A stretch of DNA of 64,000 nt, taken from positions 46,447-110,446 of the forward strand of contig NZ_JAUFPL010000017.1 of the NCBI RefSeq assembly GCF_030409215.1, in the 5' to 3' direction. Under the pieces are notes generated by a model. The model had not been told where the DNA came from and did no database searches. It saw only the letters and a list, made by a program, of their open reading frames with translations. Position numbers and translations under genes: made by a program. This DNA comes from Halomonas ramblicola (GTDB taxonomy: Bacteria; Pseudomonadota; Gammaproteobacteria; Pseudomonadales; Halomonadaceae). Shown piece by piece: positions 19,056 through 27,895 of the stretch (its first letter is position 1; the number at the start of each line of letters is the position of its first letter).

Positions 19056-20897
19056 ATGACCCAGGCCCCCCTGCAGCAGTTCTATATCCCGGAAGAGCAG
19101 TCGGTCTACCTGCTCAGCCACGACGATGCCCGCAAGCTCAAGGAGTGGGTGGCGCTGTGTCAGGCCCAACTGGAGCAGTTGGGCTACCGGGACATCGAGC
19201 TGATCGGCAAGGGCGCCTACGGCTTCGTCTTCGCCGGGGTCACGGCGCTGGGCGACGAGTACGTCTTCAAGTTCACCCGGGTCAACCTGCCCCAGCAGCT
19301 GCAGGACCGCCTCGAGGAGGAGGCCTTCATGCTGGAGCAGGTCGACCACCCGCTGGTGCCCAGGCTGATCGCCTACCAGCGGGTGCGCCACCAGTCGATC
19401 CTGGTGATGCAGCGCGCCCCGGGCCAGAACCTGGAGGAGGTATCGCTCCAGGAAGGGCGGCTGGCGCCGCGGTTGGTGGTACGCATCGCCGACCAGCTGG
19501 CCGATATCCTGCGCGCGCTGCGTCGCGAGGCGGGCCCCGCCGGCAAGCCCGTCGTGCATGGCGACATCAAGCCCTCCAACCTGGTGTTCGACCCGCGGGA
19601 GGAGCGCGTGGCGCTGATCGACTGGGGCTCCTCGGTGTTCGCCCAGCTCGACGCCAACCAGCAGTTCGTGGCGGCCAGCGTCATGGAGCTGATGTCGGAC
19701 AACCTGCAGCAGACCAACGCCCGGCTCGGCGACGTCTACTTCATCGGCGACGAGCAGCTGAACGGCGCGCTCTCCTCACCGCGCTTCGACGAGCAGGGCG
19801 CCGCCGGCACCCTCTACGCCCTGGCCTCGGCCCAGTCGTGCCGCTTCGGCCATCGCGCCATTCCCGCCACCTCCCTGGGGCTGCCCGTCGAGTTCGCGCG
19901 CACGCTGGACGGCATGCTCGATCCCGACCCGCGCATCCGCATGCGGGCGGGGGATCACTTCATCCGCGAGATGCCGCGACTGGCCCGGGTGGTGATGCTC
20001 GACCTGCCGGAGCCGCCCGAGGCCGCCCTGGTGCCGGTCTGGACGCGCCCCGCCAGCCGCGAGATCGATACCGTGGTGTACAGCTCGCGCAAGGCCTTCC
20101 TGCGCGAGGAGGGCGCCCCGGAGACCCTGAGCGACGTCAACGACGTCCAGCTCGACCGCTATTACAAGAACTTCATGCAGGGCATGGGCGAGACCGAGAA
20201 GGCCTTCCTGGCCGCGGTGAGCCGCCTGGGCCGCTACCCGGTGGTGGGCGGGCTGGCGGTGCGCTGGGAGGCCGACGGCGTCTACATCGACACCTCGCTC
20301 AACCTCCACGACCCGGCGCTCAAGCCCGCCTTCGTGGCGGCGGTCAACAACATGGTGCACCTGGCCCGGGCCATCTATCGCCAGGGCATCTTCAAGAGCT
20401 GCCTGTTCAACGCCCGGGATACCCTTCACCTGGACCGCGAGGGCCCGGAGCAGCCCTTCGTCATCGAGCCCGGCATGCGCCTGCACTACGAGGTCAGCGC
20501 CGTGCCCGAGCTGGAGGACCGCAGCCGATTGCACAGCTACTTCGAGGACGGCCCCGACCCGGAGGAGTTCCTGATGCTGCCGGAGGCGATCATCACCTCG
20601 CTCGAGGCCCTCAACGAGATCCACCACACCGGCATGATCATCTTCGAGGCCTTGCCGGCGCACCTCAAGATCCACAGCTACTACCGACTCCTCGATCCCT
20701 CCCGCGAGGCGGAGTTCCGTCGCCGCCTGGAGGACATCCTCGACGCCGTGGGGCTGATCGAGGGCCTGGGCGTCTCGGGCTTCATGAAGATGCCCTACAA
20801 GGACACCCGCTTCTTCCCCCACGCGGAGCGCCAGCCCGATCGCTTCTATCCCCGCGATCCGCGGGCGGTGCTGCGTGAGGCCTGCCAGAACGCCTAG
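19056..20897 (+). CDS. Serine/threonine-type protein kinase with long C-terminal domain
   Basis: A 613-residue eukaryotic-type protein kinase. The glycine-rich loop is IGKGAYGFVFAG (about residues 51-62), the ATP lysine is in YVFKFTR, the catalytic loop is HGDIKPSNL (Asp170) and the metal-binding motif is DWGSS in place of DFG (Asp189). About 300 residues after the kinase domain have no recognised domain or membrane segment, so the protein is probably cytoplasmic. It follows the APH/P-loop kinase by 159 bp. Its stop shares a CTAG tetramer with the convergent TRAP gene. The target is unknown; a stress role would only be a guess. Confidence 0.8.
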   Translation: MTQAPLQQFYIPEEQSVYLLSHDDARKLKEWVALCQAQLEQLGYRDIELIGKGAYGFVFAGVTALGDEYVFKFTRVNLPQQLQDRLEEEAFMLEQVDHPLVPRLIAYQRVRHQSILVMQRAPGQNLEEVSLQEGRLAPRLVVRIADQLADILRALRREAGPAGKPVVHGDIKPSNLVFDPREERVALIDWGSSVFAQLDANQQFVAASVMELMSDNLQQTNARLGDVYFIGDEQLNGALSSPRFDEQGAAGTLYALASAQSCRFGHRAIPATSLGLPVEFARTLDGMLDPDPRIRMRAGDHFIREMPRLARVVMLDLPEPPEAALVPVWTRPASREIDTVVYSSRKAFLREEGAPETLSDVNDVQLDRYYKNFMQGMGETEKAFLAAVSRLGRYPVVGGLAVRWEADGVYIDTSLNLHDPALKPAFVAAVNNMVHLARAIYRQGIFKSCLFNARDTLHLDREGPEQPFVIEPGMRLHYEVSAVPELEDRSRLHSYFEDGPDPEEFLMLPEAIITSLEALNEIHHTGMIIFEALPAHLKIHSYYRLLDPSREAEFRRRLEDILDAVGLIEGLGVSGFMKMPYKDTRFFPHAERQPDRFYPRDPRAVLREACQNA

Positions 20898-22195
20898 TTC
20901 ATCGCCCGGGGCAGGTAGAGGGCGACCTCCGGGAAGCGGTGCAGCAGGACGATGGCCAGCAGCATCAGCAGGAAGAAGGGCAGAGTGGCGCGGGTGATGG
21001 TCATGATGTCCTTGCCGGTGAGGCCCTGGATGACGAAGAGGTTAAAGCCCACCGGCGGGGTGATCTGCGACATCTCCACCACCACGACCAGGTAGATGCC
21101 GAACCAGATCAGGTCGAAGCCGGCGGCCTCGACCAGGGGCATGATGATGGCGGTGACCAGCAGGATCAGCGAGATGCCGTCGAGGAAGCAGCCCATGCCC
21201 AGCAACAGCAGGGTCAGCGCCAGCAGCAGCATGCCCGGCGACAGCCCCATCTCGCCGATAGTGCGGGCCAGCTGCATGGGGAGCTGGGTGAAGCCCATGG
21301 CCGAGGTGAGGAAGGAGGCCCCGGCGATGATGAAGGCGATCATGCAGGCGGTGCGCACCGCGGCGAACAGCGAGTCGCGGAAGATGGTGCGGTCGAAGTG
21401 GCCGTTCCGGCGGGCGATCGCCATGGACAGCACCACCCCCATGGAGGCCGCCTCGGTGGGCGAGGCCAGGCCCCCGTAGATCGACGCGATGATGCCGCCG
21501 ATCAGCGCCAGGATGGGCAGCAGCGACAGGCTGTGGCGCAGCTTCTCGCCCAGCGCCAGGCGCGGCCCGGCCTCGCCGGTCAGGCCGGCGCGGTTGCCCT
21601 TGAGCAGGGCCCAGAGCATCAGGTAGCCCATGAACAGGGTCAGGATCATCAGCCCGGGGCCGATGCCGGCGATGAACAGCCGCGAGATGGACTGCTCGGT
21701 GACCACGCCGTAGACGATCAGCATGATCGAGGGCGGAATCAGCAGGCCCAGGGTGGCGGCGCTGGCCAGGGTGCCGATGGCCATGCGCGAGTCGTAGCCG
21801 CGGCGCTCCAGCTCGGGCAGGGTCATCTTGCCCACGGTGGCGCAGGTGGCCGCCGACGAGCCACACACGGCGGCGAACATTCCGCTGCCGATGATGTTGG
21901 TGTGCAGCAGGCGGCCGGGAATGCGCCGCAGCCAGGGCGAGAGGCCGCGGAACATGTTGTCGGCAAGCCCCGAGCGGAACAGGATCTCGCCCATCCAGAT
22001 GAACATCGGCAGGGCGGTCAGGTCCCAGCCGTAGCTGGCACCCCAGAAGTCGGAGGCGAGGATGGGCCCCGGCGCGAAGCCGGTGAACAGCGTCAGGGCG
22101 AGCCAGGCGGTGCCGATCAGCGCGAAGGCGATCCACACGCCGCTGCCGAGCAGCAGCGTCAGGATCAGCAGGGTGGTCAGGCTGAGGGTGAGCAC
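20894..22195 (-). CDS. dctM: TRAP transporter large permease (DctM)
   Basis: Large membrane subunit of a tripartite ATP-independent periplasmic transporter, 433 residues, with about 12 hydrophobic segments. Signature segments are GSSAATCATVGKMTLPELERRGY, LGLLIPPSIMLIVYG, YGGLASPTEAASMGV and SQITPPVGFNLFVI. It uses the sodium gradient to move carboxylate-type solutes with the DctQ and DctP partners encoded upstream. The gene order on this strand is dctP, dctQ, dctM. Its stop overlaps the stop of the convergent kinase gene by sharing CTAG. Confidence 0.95.
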   Translation of the reverse strand: MLTLSLTTLLILTLLLGSGVWIAFALIGTAWLALTLFTGFAPGPILASDFWGASYGWDLTALPMFIWMGEILFRSGLADNMFRGLSPWLRRIPGRLLHTNIIGSGMFAAVCGSSAATCATVGKMTLPELERRGYDSRMAIGTLASAATLGLLIPPSIMLIVYGVVTEQSISRLFIAGIGPGLMILTLFMGYLMLWALLKGNRAGLTGEAGPRLALGEKLRHSLSLLPILALIGGIIASIYGGLASPTEAASMGVVLSMAIARRNGHFDRTIFRDSLFAAVRTACMIAFIIAGASFLTSAMGFTQLPMQLARTIGEMGLSPGMLLLALTLLLLGMGCFLDGISLILLVTAIIMPLVEAAGFDLIWFGIYLVVVVEMSQITPPVGFNLFVIQGLTGKDIMTITRATLPFFLLMLLAIVLLHRFPEVALYLPRAMN

Positions 22196-22222
22196 GGCAT
22201 TTCTCCGGTGGCGATGTGACTC

Positions 22223-22780
22223 TCAGGGGCGCGGGTCATCGTCGGGTTCCGCCCGGAAGCTCGCCGGATCCCGCACGGCGATGCGCAGCGTCATCACCAG
22301 GGCCTCGGCCAGCGCCAGGACGAGCAGGCCGACGCCGATGGTCAGTACCGTCTGCGGGATCCACAGCGGGATCGCCAGGAAGCCGGAAGAGACGTCGTCG
22401 TAGGCGAGGCTCTCGCGGATCAGCCCGATGAGTCCGTAGACGAGCGCCCCGGAAATGGCCAGGGCCACGCCCAGGGCGAAGGCCTCGAACCACACCCGCA
22501 GCGTCGCGGGCAGGCGCGTGACCAGCAGGGTGACGCGGATATGGGCGTGATGGACGAAGGTATAGGCGAGCCCCAGGAAGGTCGCCCCCACCAGCAGGTA
22601 GGCGGCGATCTCCGAGAGCCCGGTGATGCCCAGGCCGAGGCGGCGCTGGTCGGCCAGGGCGAGCAGGGCGTCGAGTATCCGGAACCCGACCTGCAGGGCG
22701 ACCAGGCCGCAGATGATCACCATGCAGGCGGCGGCGCCCCAGGCGCCGAAGCGATAGAGCGGGGCGAGCTTGAAGGTCAT
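22223..22780 (-). CDS. dctQ: TRAP transporter small permease (DctQ)
   Basis: Small membrane subunit of the TRAP transporter, 185 residues, with four hydrophobic segments. The family motif region is HHAHIRVTLLVTRLPA, and a C-terminal acidic tail follows (AEPDDDPRP). It lies between the binding protein and the large permease with short gaps on both sides, so all three are one transcript. The length is at the normal end for DctQ proteins. Confidence 0.9.
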   Translation of the reverse strand: MTFKLAPLYRFGAWGAAACMVIICGLVALQVGFRILDALLALADQRRLGLGITGLSEIAAYLLVGATFLGLAYTFVHHAHIRVTLLVTRLPATLRVWFEAFALGVALAISGALVYGLIGLIRESLAYDDVSSGFLAIPLWIPQTVLTIGVGLLVLALAEALVMTLRIAVRDPASFRAEPDDDPRP

Positions 22781-22825
22781 GGGCGTCTCCTCGAGACGCG
22801 ACGCCGTGGCGCCGCGCCTTGCCGG

Positions 22826-23806
22826 TCACTCCGCGGTATCGACCTCCTCGCGGTAGCGGTCGAGCAGGTCGAGGGCCGTCTCGCTGGCGCGTGACTGCCA
22901 GTCGGCGAACAGCTGGTCGCCGGCCTCCTGCAGCGCCGCCGCCACCTCCTCGTTGGGTGTGGAGACGCTGATGCCGTTGTCGCGCAGGGCCTGCAGGCTC
23001 TCCTCGTTGTCTTCCCGGCTCATCTGCCAGCCGCGCTCCTCGGCGCGGGCGGCGGCCTCCAGCAGGGTCTCCTGGGTGGCCTCGTCGAGGGCGTCGAAGG
23101 CGCGCCGGTTGACGAAGACGATATTCTTGGGCAGCCAGAGGTTGGCGTCGGTGAAGTGGGAGACATAGTCCCAGGCGGTCATGGCATTGCCGGTGGCGCT
23201 GGAGGTGATCATGGCGTCCACCCGGCCGGTGCTGAAGGCGGTGGGGATATCGGACTCCTCGGTCTCGGTGGGGTTGCCGCCGAGGTTCTCCACGAAGCGC
23301 TGGGTGTTGATGTTCGGCGCGCGCACGCGCAGGCCCTCGAACTGGGCGGGGTCCTCCAGCGCCTCGCCGGTGTAGATGCCCTGGGCGGGCCAGGCCACCG
23401 CATACAGCGGCATCAGCCCCTCGTCCGCGAACAGCTCGGTGATCATCGGGCGCGTGGTCTCCCACAGCGTCATGGCGTCCTCGTAGCTGCCCGCCACGCC
23501 GGGCAGGGTGTCGATCTCGTAGATGGGGTCCTCGTTGGAGAGGGTCGAGAGGAAGATCTCGCCGGCCTCGACGGTGCCGCGACGCACCGAGGGCTTGATC
23601 TCGGCGTGGGAGACCAGGGAGCCGCCGCTGTGGACATTGATGCGCAGCTCGCCATCGGTGGCCTCGGCCACGTCCTCGGCGAACTGGCGGTTGTTCTGGG
23701 TATGGAAGCTGGCGTCCCCGTAGGGAGTGGCCAGGTTCCACTCGGCGGCCTGGGCGCCGGTGGCCAGGCCGGCCAGCAGGATGGGCAGGACGACGCGCTT
23801 GTGCAT
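22826..23806 (-). CDS. dctP: TRAP transporter solute-binding protein (DctP)
   Basis: Periplasmic binding protein of the TRAP system, 326 residues. A signal peptide ends at GAQA before AEWNLATPYG. The DctP fold is marked by FEGLRVRAPNINTQRFVENLGGNPTE and by the binding-site region around VDAMITSSATGNAM; the conserved arginine that clamps carboxylates is in LRVRAP. AGGAGT precedes the start. It is divergent from pxpABC, so the transporter may bring in 5-oxoproline or a related carboxylate. That link is inference from position only. Confidence 0.9.
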   Translation of the reverse strand: MHKRVVLPILLAGLATGAQAAEWNLATPYGDASFHTQNNRQFAEDVAEATDGELRINVHSGGSLVSHAEIKPSVRRGTVEAGEIFLSTLSNEDPIYEIDTLPGVAGSYEDAMTLWETTRPMITELFADEGLMPLYAVAWPAQGIYTGEALEDPAQFEGLRVRAPNINTQRFVENLGGNPTETEESDIPTAFSTGRVDAMITSSATGNAMTAWDYVSHFTDANLWLPKNIVFVNRRAFDALDEATQETLLEAAARAEERGWQMSREDNEESLQALRDNGISVSTPNEEVAAALQEAGDQLFADWQSRASETALDLLDRYREEVDTAE

Positions 23807-23896
23807 GGGAGGACTCCTCTGTCGGGAATTCGCCTTGCGGCTACAGGAGAGTGTAGCGACCCCGAGCGTTGACGGGGCGAGGGCGTCGCGACCGGC

Positions 23897-23925
23897 TTGG
23901 CGCCCCGGCGGCCCTTCCCTATAGT
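23897..23925 (+). promoter_or_regulatory. Promoter of pxpABC
   Basis: TTGGCG (23897-23902) and TATAGT (23920-23925) with 17 bp between them, ending 47 bp before the pxpA start, in the divergent region between dctP and pxpA. Confidence 0.7.
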
Positions 23926-23972
23926 CGGATGGCCGCTACCCTTACCTTTACAGCACAGTCACGGGAGTCGCC

Positions 23973-24731
23973 ATGACCATTCCACTGTTGAACGCCGACA
24001 TGGGCGAGAGCTTCGGCCCCTGGGTGATGGGGCTGGATGACCAGGTGATGCCCCACGTGGACCTGGCCAACGTGGCTTGCGGCTTCCACGCCTCGGACCC
24101 GCACGTCATGCGCCGCACCGTGCGCCTGGCCGTGGCGCATGGGGTGAGGGTGGGGGCGCACCCGGCCTATCCCGACCTGATGGGCTTCGGGCGTCGCTCG
24201 ATGGCCTGCTCGCCCGCCGAGGTGGAGGACCTGGTGCTCTACCAGTTGGGGGCGCTGGCGGGCATCTGCGAGGCCGAGGGCACCCGGCTGCACTACGTCA
24301 AGCCCCATGGCGCCCTCTACAACGATATGGCTCGCGACCCCGAACTGCTCGCCGCGGTGATGCGCGCGGTGCGTGCCTACGACCCCGGACTTCCGGTGAT
24401 GACCATGGCCACCCGCGACGATGCGCCGGTGCGCCGGCTGGCCGGCGAGCTGGGCGTGACCCCGTGGTTCGAGGCCTTCGCCGATCGTGCCTACGACGGG
24501 GCGGGGCGACTGGTGTCGCGCCGCGAGCCGGGGGCCGTGCACCACGACCCCGAGGCGATCGTCGACCAGGCCCGGCGCATCGCCAGCGGGTTGCCCCTGA
24601 CCGCCAGCGACGGCAGCGAGCTGCGGCTCGAGGCCGACACCCTCTGCGTGCACGGCGACAATCCGGAGTCCATCGCCGCGGTGAAGGCCATCCGCCAGGC
24701 GCTGGCGGAGATCGACGGGGCACCGTCATGA
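23973..24731 (+). CDS. pxpA: 5-oxoprolinase subunit A
   Basis: LamB/YcsF-family subunit of the prokaryotic ATP-dependent 5-oxoprolinase, which opens pyroglutamate to glutamate. The 252-residue protein has the family motifs [40 protein letters not shown] and [12 protein letters not shown]. Its stop overlaps the pxpB start by ATGA. The three subunits in the order A, B, C match the operon described for other bacteria. Confidence 0.95.
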   Translation: MTIPLLNADMGESFGPWVMGLDDQVMPHVDLANVACGFHASDPHVMRRTVRLAVAHGVRVGAHPAYPDLMGFGRRSMACSPAEVEDLVLYQLGALAGICEAEGTRLHYVKPHGALYNDMARDPELLAAVMRAVRAYDPGLPVMTMATRDDAPVRRLAGELGVTPWFEAFADRAYDGAGRLVSRREPGAVHHDPEAIVDQARRIASGLPLTASDGSELRLEADTLCVHGDNPESIAAVKAIRQALAEIDGAPS

Positions 24732-25450
24732 GCCGAGGCCAGGCATTGCCCCGCATCGAGTCGGCGGGCCTGGACGGCTGGATGGTGCGCCTCTTCGCCA
24801 CCATCGACGAGGCCAACCTGCCCTGGTTGACGGCCCTGACGCGGCGCTGCGAGGCGGCGCTGGGCGAGGCGCTGGTGGACCTGGTGCCGTCCTACACCAC
24901 CCTGCTGGTGGTCTTCGACCCCCTGCGATTGCCCCCGGAGGCGACGCGCCGCCGCCTGGTCGAGCTGCTGCACGACCTGACGCCCGATGAGGAGAGCGAC
25001 CGCGGCGAGGTGCGCGAGTTGCCCACCTGGTACGACCCCGGCGTGGGGCCGGACCTCGAACGCCTGGCGGAACGCGCCGGCATGGACATCGAGGCGGTGA
25101 TCGACTGCCACAGCACCCGCGAGTACCGGGTCTTCGCCCTGGGCTTCGCCCCGGGCTTCGCCTTCATGGGCCTGCTGGACGAGCGCCTGGAGTGTCCGCG
25201 CCTGGAGACGCCGCGCCAGCGGGTGCCGGCGGGCAGCGTGGCGGTGGCGGGGCGCCAGACGGCGGCCTATCCCGTCGTGACCCCGGGTGGCTGGCACCTG
25301 ATCGGGCGCACCTCGGCACGGCTCTTCGATCGCGACCGCGAGGGCTTCAGCCTGCTGCGCGTGGGCGACCGGGTGCGCTTCGTGGCCGTGGACCGCGCTA
25401 CCTTCGCGCGCCAGGGCGGCGATACCCGGCCCATGGAGGCAAATGCATGA
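24728..25450 (+). CDS. pxpB: 5-oxoprolinase subunit B
   Basis: KipI-like subunit of 5-oxoprolinase, 240 residues. Landmarks are [49 protein letters not shown] and [19 protein letters not shown], the last close to the KipI/allophanate-hydrolase core. It is coupled to both neighbours by ATGA-type overlaps (24728-24731 and 25447-25450), which suggests stoichiometric production of the complex. Confidence 0.94.
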   Translation: MSRGQALPRIESAGLDGWMVRLFATIDEANLPWLTALTRRCEAALGEALVDLVPSYTTLLVVFDPLRLPPEATRRRLVELLHDLTPDEESDRGEVRELPTWYDPGVGPDLERLAERAGMDIEAVIDCHSTREYRVFALGFAPGFAFMGLLDERLECPRLETPRQRVPAGSVAVAGRQTAAYPVVTPGGWHLIGRTSARLFDRDREGFSLLRVGDRVRFVAVDRATFARQGGDTRPMEANA

Positions 25451-26391
25451 CGGAATATACCGTTATCGGTCTTCGCGTGGAGCATACAGGCCCGCTGGCG
25501 CTGCTGCAGGATGCCGGACGGTTCGGCGTGCGACGCCTGGGGGTGACCCAGGGCGGTCCCGCCGACCTGCACGGCTGGGGCTGGGCCAACTGGCTGGTGG
25601 GCAACCCCTGGGGTGCCGCCGCCCTGGAGGTGACCCTGGGCGGGCTCGGCCTGGTCGCCGAACGCGACCTCTGCCTGGCGCTGGGCGGCGCCGATCTGGG
25701 GGCCAGCCTGGACGGCGAGCCGGTCGCCCCCTGGACGGCGTTCCGAATGCGCGAGGGCCAGCGCCTGGCGTTCGCCACCCCGGTCGCCGGTCTGCGCGCC
25801 TACCTGGCGGTGGCGGGGGGCTTCGCGGCGGAGCCGGTGCTGGGCAGCGTGGCCACGGTGGTGCGCGAGGGCCTGGGCGGGCTGGATGGCCGGGGCGGCA
25901 AGCTGGCCGCCGGCGATCGCCTGGCCGTCGTGGCCGAGGCGTGCCATCGCGAGGCGGGACGGCGCCTGCCCGAGGAGGAGCGCCGCGACTACCGGGAGCC
26001 GGCGCGGCTCACTTTGCTGCCCGGAGCCCAGGTGGCGGCCTTCGACGGCCGCAGCCTCTTTCAGGCGTTCCACGCCGAGTGGCGGGTCGACGATCGCGCC
26101 GACCGCATGGGGGTGAGGCTGCTGGGGCCGAGGCTGCGTTGTCGCATCGAGACCCTGATCTCGGAGGGCATCGGCCTGGGGGCGGTGCAGGTGCCCGCCG
26201 ACGGCCAGCCCATCGCCCTGCTCAACGACCGCCAGACCATCGGCGGCTATCCGCGGCTGGGGGCGCTGACGCCGCTTGCGGCCTCGCGACTCGCCCAGTG
26301 CCTGCCGGGACAGGCCGTACGCCTGGCGCCGACCACGGCGGAGCGGGCGCTGGACGCGTACCGTCGCTTGCGTATCGCCCTGGGTGCCTGA
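25447..26391 (+). CDS. pxpC: 5-oxoprolinase subunit C
   Basis: KipA-like carboxyltransferase-domain subunit, 314 residues. Family landmarks are LLQDAGRFGVRRLGVTQGGPAD, AALEVTLGG, AYLAVAGGF and the C-terminal DRMGVRLLGPRL, LGAVQVPADGQPI and LLNDRQTIGGYPRLG. It ends the pxp operon. Its stop is followed one base later by the stop of a convergent ribbon-helix-helix gene. Confidence 0.94.
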   Translation: MTEYTVIGLRVEHTGPLALLQDAGRFGVRRLGVTQGGPADLHGWGWANWLVGNPWGAAALEVTLGGLGLVAERDLCLALGGADLGASLDGEPVAPWTAFRMREGQRLAFATPVAGLRAYLAVAGGFAAEPVLGSVATVVREGLGGLDGRGGKLAAGDRLAVVAEACHREAGRRLPEEERRDYREPARLTLLPGAQVAAFDGRSLFQAFHAEWRVDDRADRMGVRLLGPRLRCRIETLISEGIGLGAVQVPADGQPIALLNDRQTIGGYPRLGALTPLAASRLAQCLPGQAVRLAPTTAERALDAYRRLRIALGA

Positions 26392-26392
26392 C

Positions 26393-26605
26393 TCAGGCGC
26401 CCAGGCCGCTCTCCCGCAGCAGCTGGTCGATGCTGCGATCGGCGCGAGGCACTGGGGTCTCCTCCAGCATCAACCGTGTCTCCAGGGCCTCGGCGCCTTC
26501 TTCCAGGCAGCGTTCGATGAGCGCCGCCTTGCCCAGGCCGGTGGTCCTGGCCAGCCGGTCGAGGCGGGCGTCGAGGTCGCGGTTCATTCTCAGCAGGTGG
26601 GGCAT
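26393..26605 (-). CDS. Ribbon-helix-helix protein
   Basis: A 70-residue protein with a ribbon-helix-helix pattern: MNRDLDARLDRLARTTGLGKAALIERCLEEGAEALE. This resembles CopG/ParD-type DNA-binding proteins that often act as antitoxins or small repressors. The start at 26605 has AGGAG upstream at good spacing; longer versions are possible but less likely. No toxin gene of the RelE/ParE type lies beside it, so if it is an antitoxin it is an orphan. It is convergent with pxpC and divergent from the sugE region. Confidence 0.7.
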   Translation of the reverse strand: MPHLLRMNRDLDARLDRLARTTGLGKAALIERCLEEGAEALETRLMLEETPVPRADRSIDQLLRESGLGA

Positions 26606-26689
26606 GGCGCTGTCTCCTCGGGATGGGAACACCGGTGGTGTGGCGTCACGGTACAGCCTGGCAGGGGCGCGTGACGGGATGATGACGGC

Positions 26690-26717
26690 TTGACCGCGCC
26701 GGGCGGCGACGTAGAAT
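26690..26717 (+). promoter_or_regulatory. Promoter of sugE
   Basis: TTGACC (26690-26695), 16 bp, TAGAAT (26712-26717). The predicted transcript start is about 14 bases before the first riboswitch hairpin. Confidence 0.7.
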
Positions 26718-26737
26718 GCCACCCTTCATCTCGCCAT

Positions 26738-26780
26738 CGGGACGACCCGGTGCGCGTCTCGATCGCCGGGGACGACCCCG
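26738..26780 (+). promoter_or_regulatory. Guanidine-II (mini-ykkC) riboswitch
   Basis: Two short hairpins share the ACGA loop diagnostic of mini-ykkC: CGGG-ACGA-CCCG (26738-26749) and CGGGG-ACGA-CCCCG (26767-26780), 17 bases apart. They sit between the promoter and a sugE/gdx gene, the best-known context for this class. Guanidine should join the two loops and free the ribosome site just downstream. Confidence 0.92.
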
Positions 26781-26803
26781 ACCGACCCGGATGTCCTTTC
26801 CCC

Positions 26804-27124
26804 ATGAGTATGGCCTGGATTCTGCTCGTCGTCGCCGGCCTGCTGGAGGTGGCCTGGGCCCTGGGGCTCAAGGCCTCCGAGGGCTTCACCCGGCCGTTGG
26901 CCAGCCTGTTGACCCTGGTCACCATGCTGGCCAGCTTCTATCTGCTCGGCCTGGCCATGCGGGCCCTGCCGGTGGGCACCGCCTATGCGGTCTGGGTGGG
27001 CATCGGCGCCGTGGGTACGGTGCTGTTCGGCATCCTGGTCTACGGCGATGGCGCCTCGCCGCTGCGGTTGGCGAGCCTGGCGCTGATCATGGCCGGGCTG
27101 GTGGGTCTCAAGCTGGCGGGCTGA
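26804..27124 (+). CDS. sugE: Guanidinium exporter, SMR family
   Basis: Small multidrug-resistance family protein of 106 residues with four transmembrane helices. It is of the SugE/Gdx subtype, which exports guanidinium in exchange for protons. The membrane glutamate is in [12 protein letters not shown], and [22 protein letters not shown] is almost identical to SugE of E. coli. ATG 26804 is used; ATG 26810 is also possible. The guanidine-II riboswitch in its leader supports the guanidinium role over a broad drug-efflux role. Confidence 0.93.
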   Translation: MSMAWILLVVAGLLEVAWALGLKASEGFTRPLASLLTLVTMLASFYLLGLAMRALPVGTAYAVWVGIGAVGTVLFGILVYGDGASPLRLASLALIMAGLVGLKLAG

Positions 27125-27811
27125 TCACGCCAGGCCCTGGCGCTTCATGGCCTCGGTGATGATCGGTACCGGCGTCATCAGGTGGTCGCGCATCATGCGG
27201 GTGGCGCGCGGGGCGTCGCGCGCCAGGATCACCTCCACCAGGGCGGCATGCTCCTGGCGCTTGCGCTCCAGGGCCTCCTCGGAGAGCACCGTCTCGCGCA
27301 GCCAGAGGTGGCGATAGCGCTCCACCTGGTCGAACAGCTTGTCGCGGACCTGCAGCAGGTGGGGAGAGCGGCAGCCGCCGACGATGGCGGTGTGGAAGGC
27401 CTTGTGGCGGGCGTCCCAGACGTCCAGCAACTCCTCGGGGGTGTTGACCTCCATGACCTTGGCCAGGGTGTGGGCGCGGGCCAGGATCTCGGCCTCCCAG
27501 GCGTCGTCGCCGCGCTCGATGGCCAGCCCCAGCAGCAGTCCCTCCAGCTGGGCCCGGGCGTCGTAGAGGTCGGCGAGCTCGGCCAGTGACATCGGCGCGA
27601 CCCGGTAGCCGCGCTGGCTGATGGCCACCACCAGGCGCTCGGCCACCAGCTGGGAGAGCGCCTCGCGCAGCGGGCCCACGCCCAGGTCGTAGCGCTCCTT
27701 GAGGCGGCTCATCAGCAGCTTCTCGCCGGGCCTGAAGACGTTGCGGATGATGTCGCGCTTCAGCCAGTGGTAGGCGCTGATGCCGAGGTTCTGTCGAGGC
27801 GTGGTGTCCAT
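27125..27811 (-). CDS. glaR: GntR-family regulator, CsiR/GlaR type
   Basis: A 228-residue FadR-type GntR repressor. The N-terminal winged helix is DIIRNVFRPGEKLLMSRLKERYDLGVGPLREALSQLVAERLV, followed by an FCD ligand domain with ARHKAFHTAIVGGC and RATRMMRDHLMTPVPII. These segments are very close to CsiR/GlaR of E. coli, the glutarate/GABA-operon repressor, but no gab or lhgO genes are in view. It is divergent from a SulP transporter across an AT-rich gap with an inverted repeat, so it may control itself and possibly others. Its stop abuts the stop of sugE. Confidence 0.8.
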   Translation of the reverse strand: MDTTPRQNLGISAYHWLKRDIIRNVFRPGEKLLMSRLKERYDLGVGPLREALSQLVAERLVVAISQRGYRVAPMSLAELADLYDARAQLEGLLLGLAIERGDDAWEAEILARAHTLAKVMEVNTPEELLDVWDARHKAFHTAIVGGCRSPHLLQVRDKLFDQVERYRHLWLRETVLSEEALERKRQEHAALVEVILARDAPRATRMMRDHLMTPVPIITEAMKRQGLA

Positions 27812-27831
27812 AGTGACGTCATTCTTTCAAT

Positions 27832-27855
27832 ATATTCGTCATGGTAGCCGAATAT
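27832..27855. promoter_or_regulatory. Inverted repeat beside glaR
   Basis: ATATTCG (27832-27838) and CGAATAT (27849-27855) are perfect 7-bp arms 10 bp apart, in an AT-rich stretch just upstream of the GntR gene. This is a candidate autoregulatory operator. Confidence 0.45.
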
Positions 27856-27895
27856 CGTCACTCGATATATACATAGTCATTCTGATGGAGTCGGG

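Noticed and set aside
26393..26605. Complete toxin-antitoxin pair around the ribbon-helix-helix gene
   Set aside because: No small toxin-like frame is found on either side; neighbours are pxpC and sugE.
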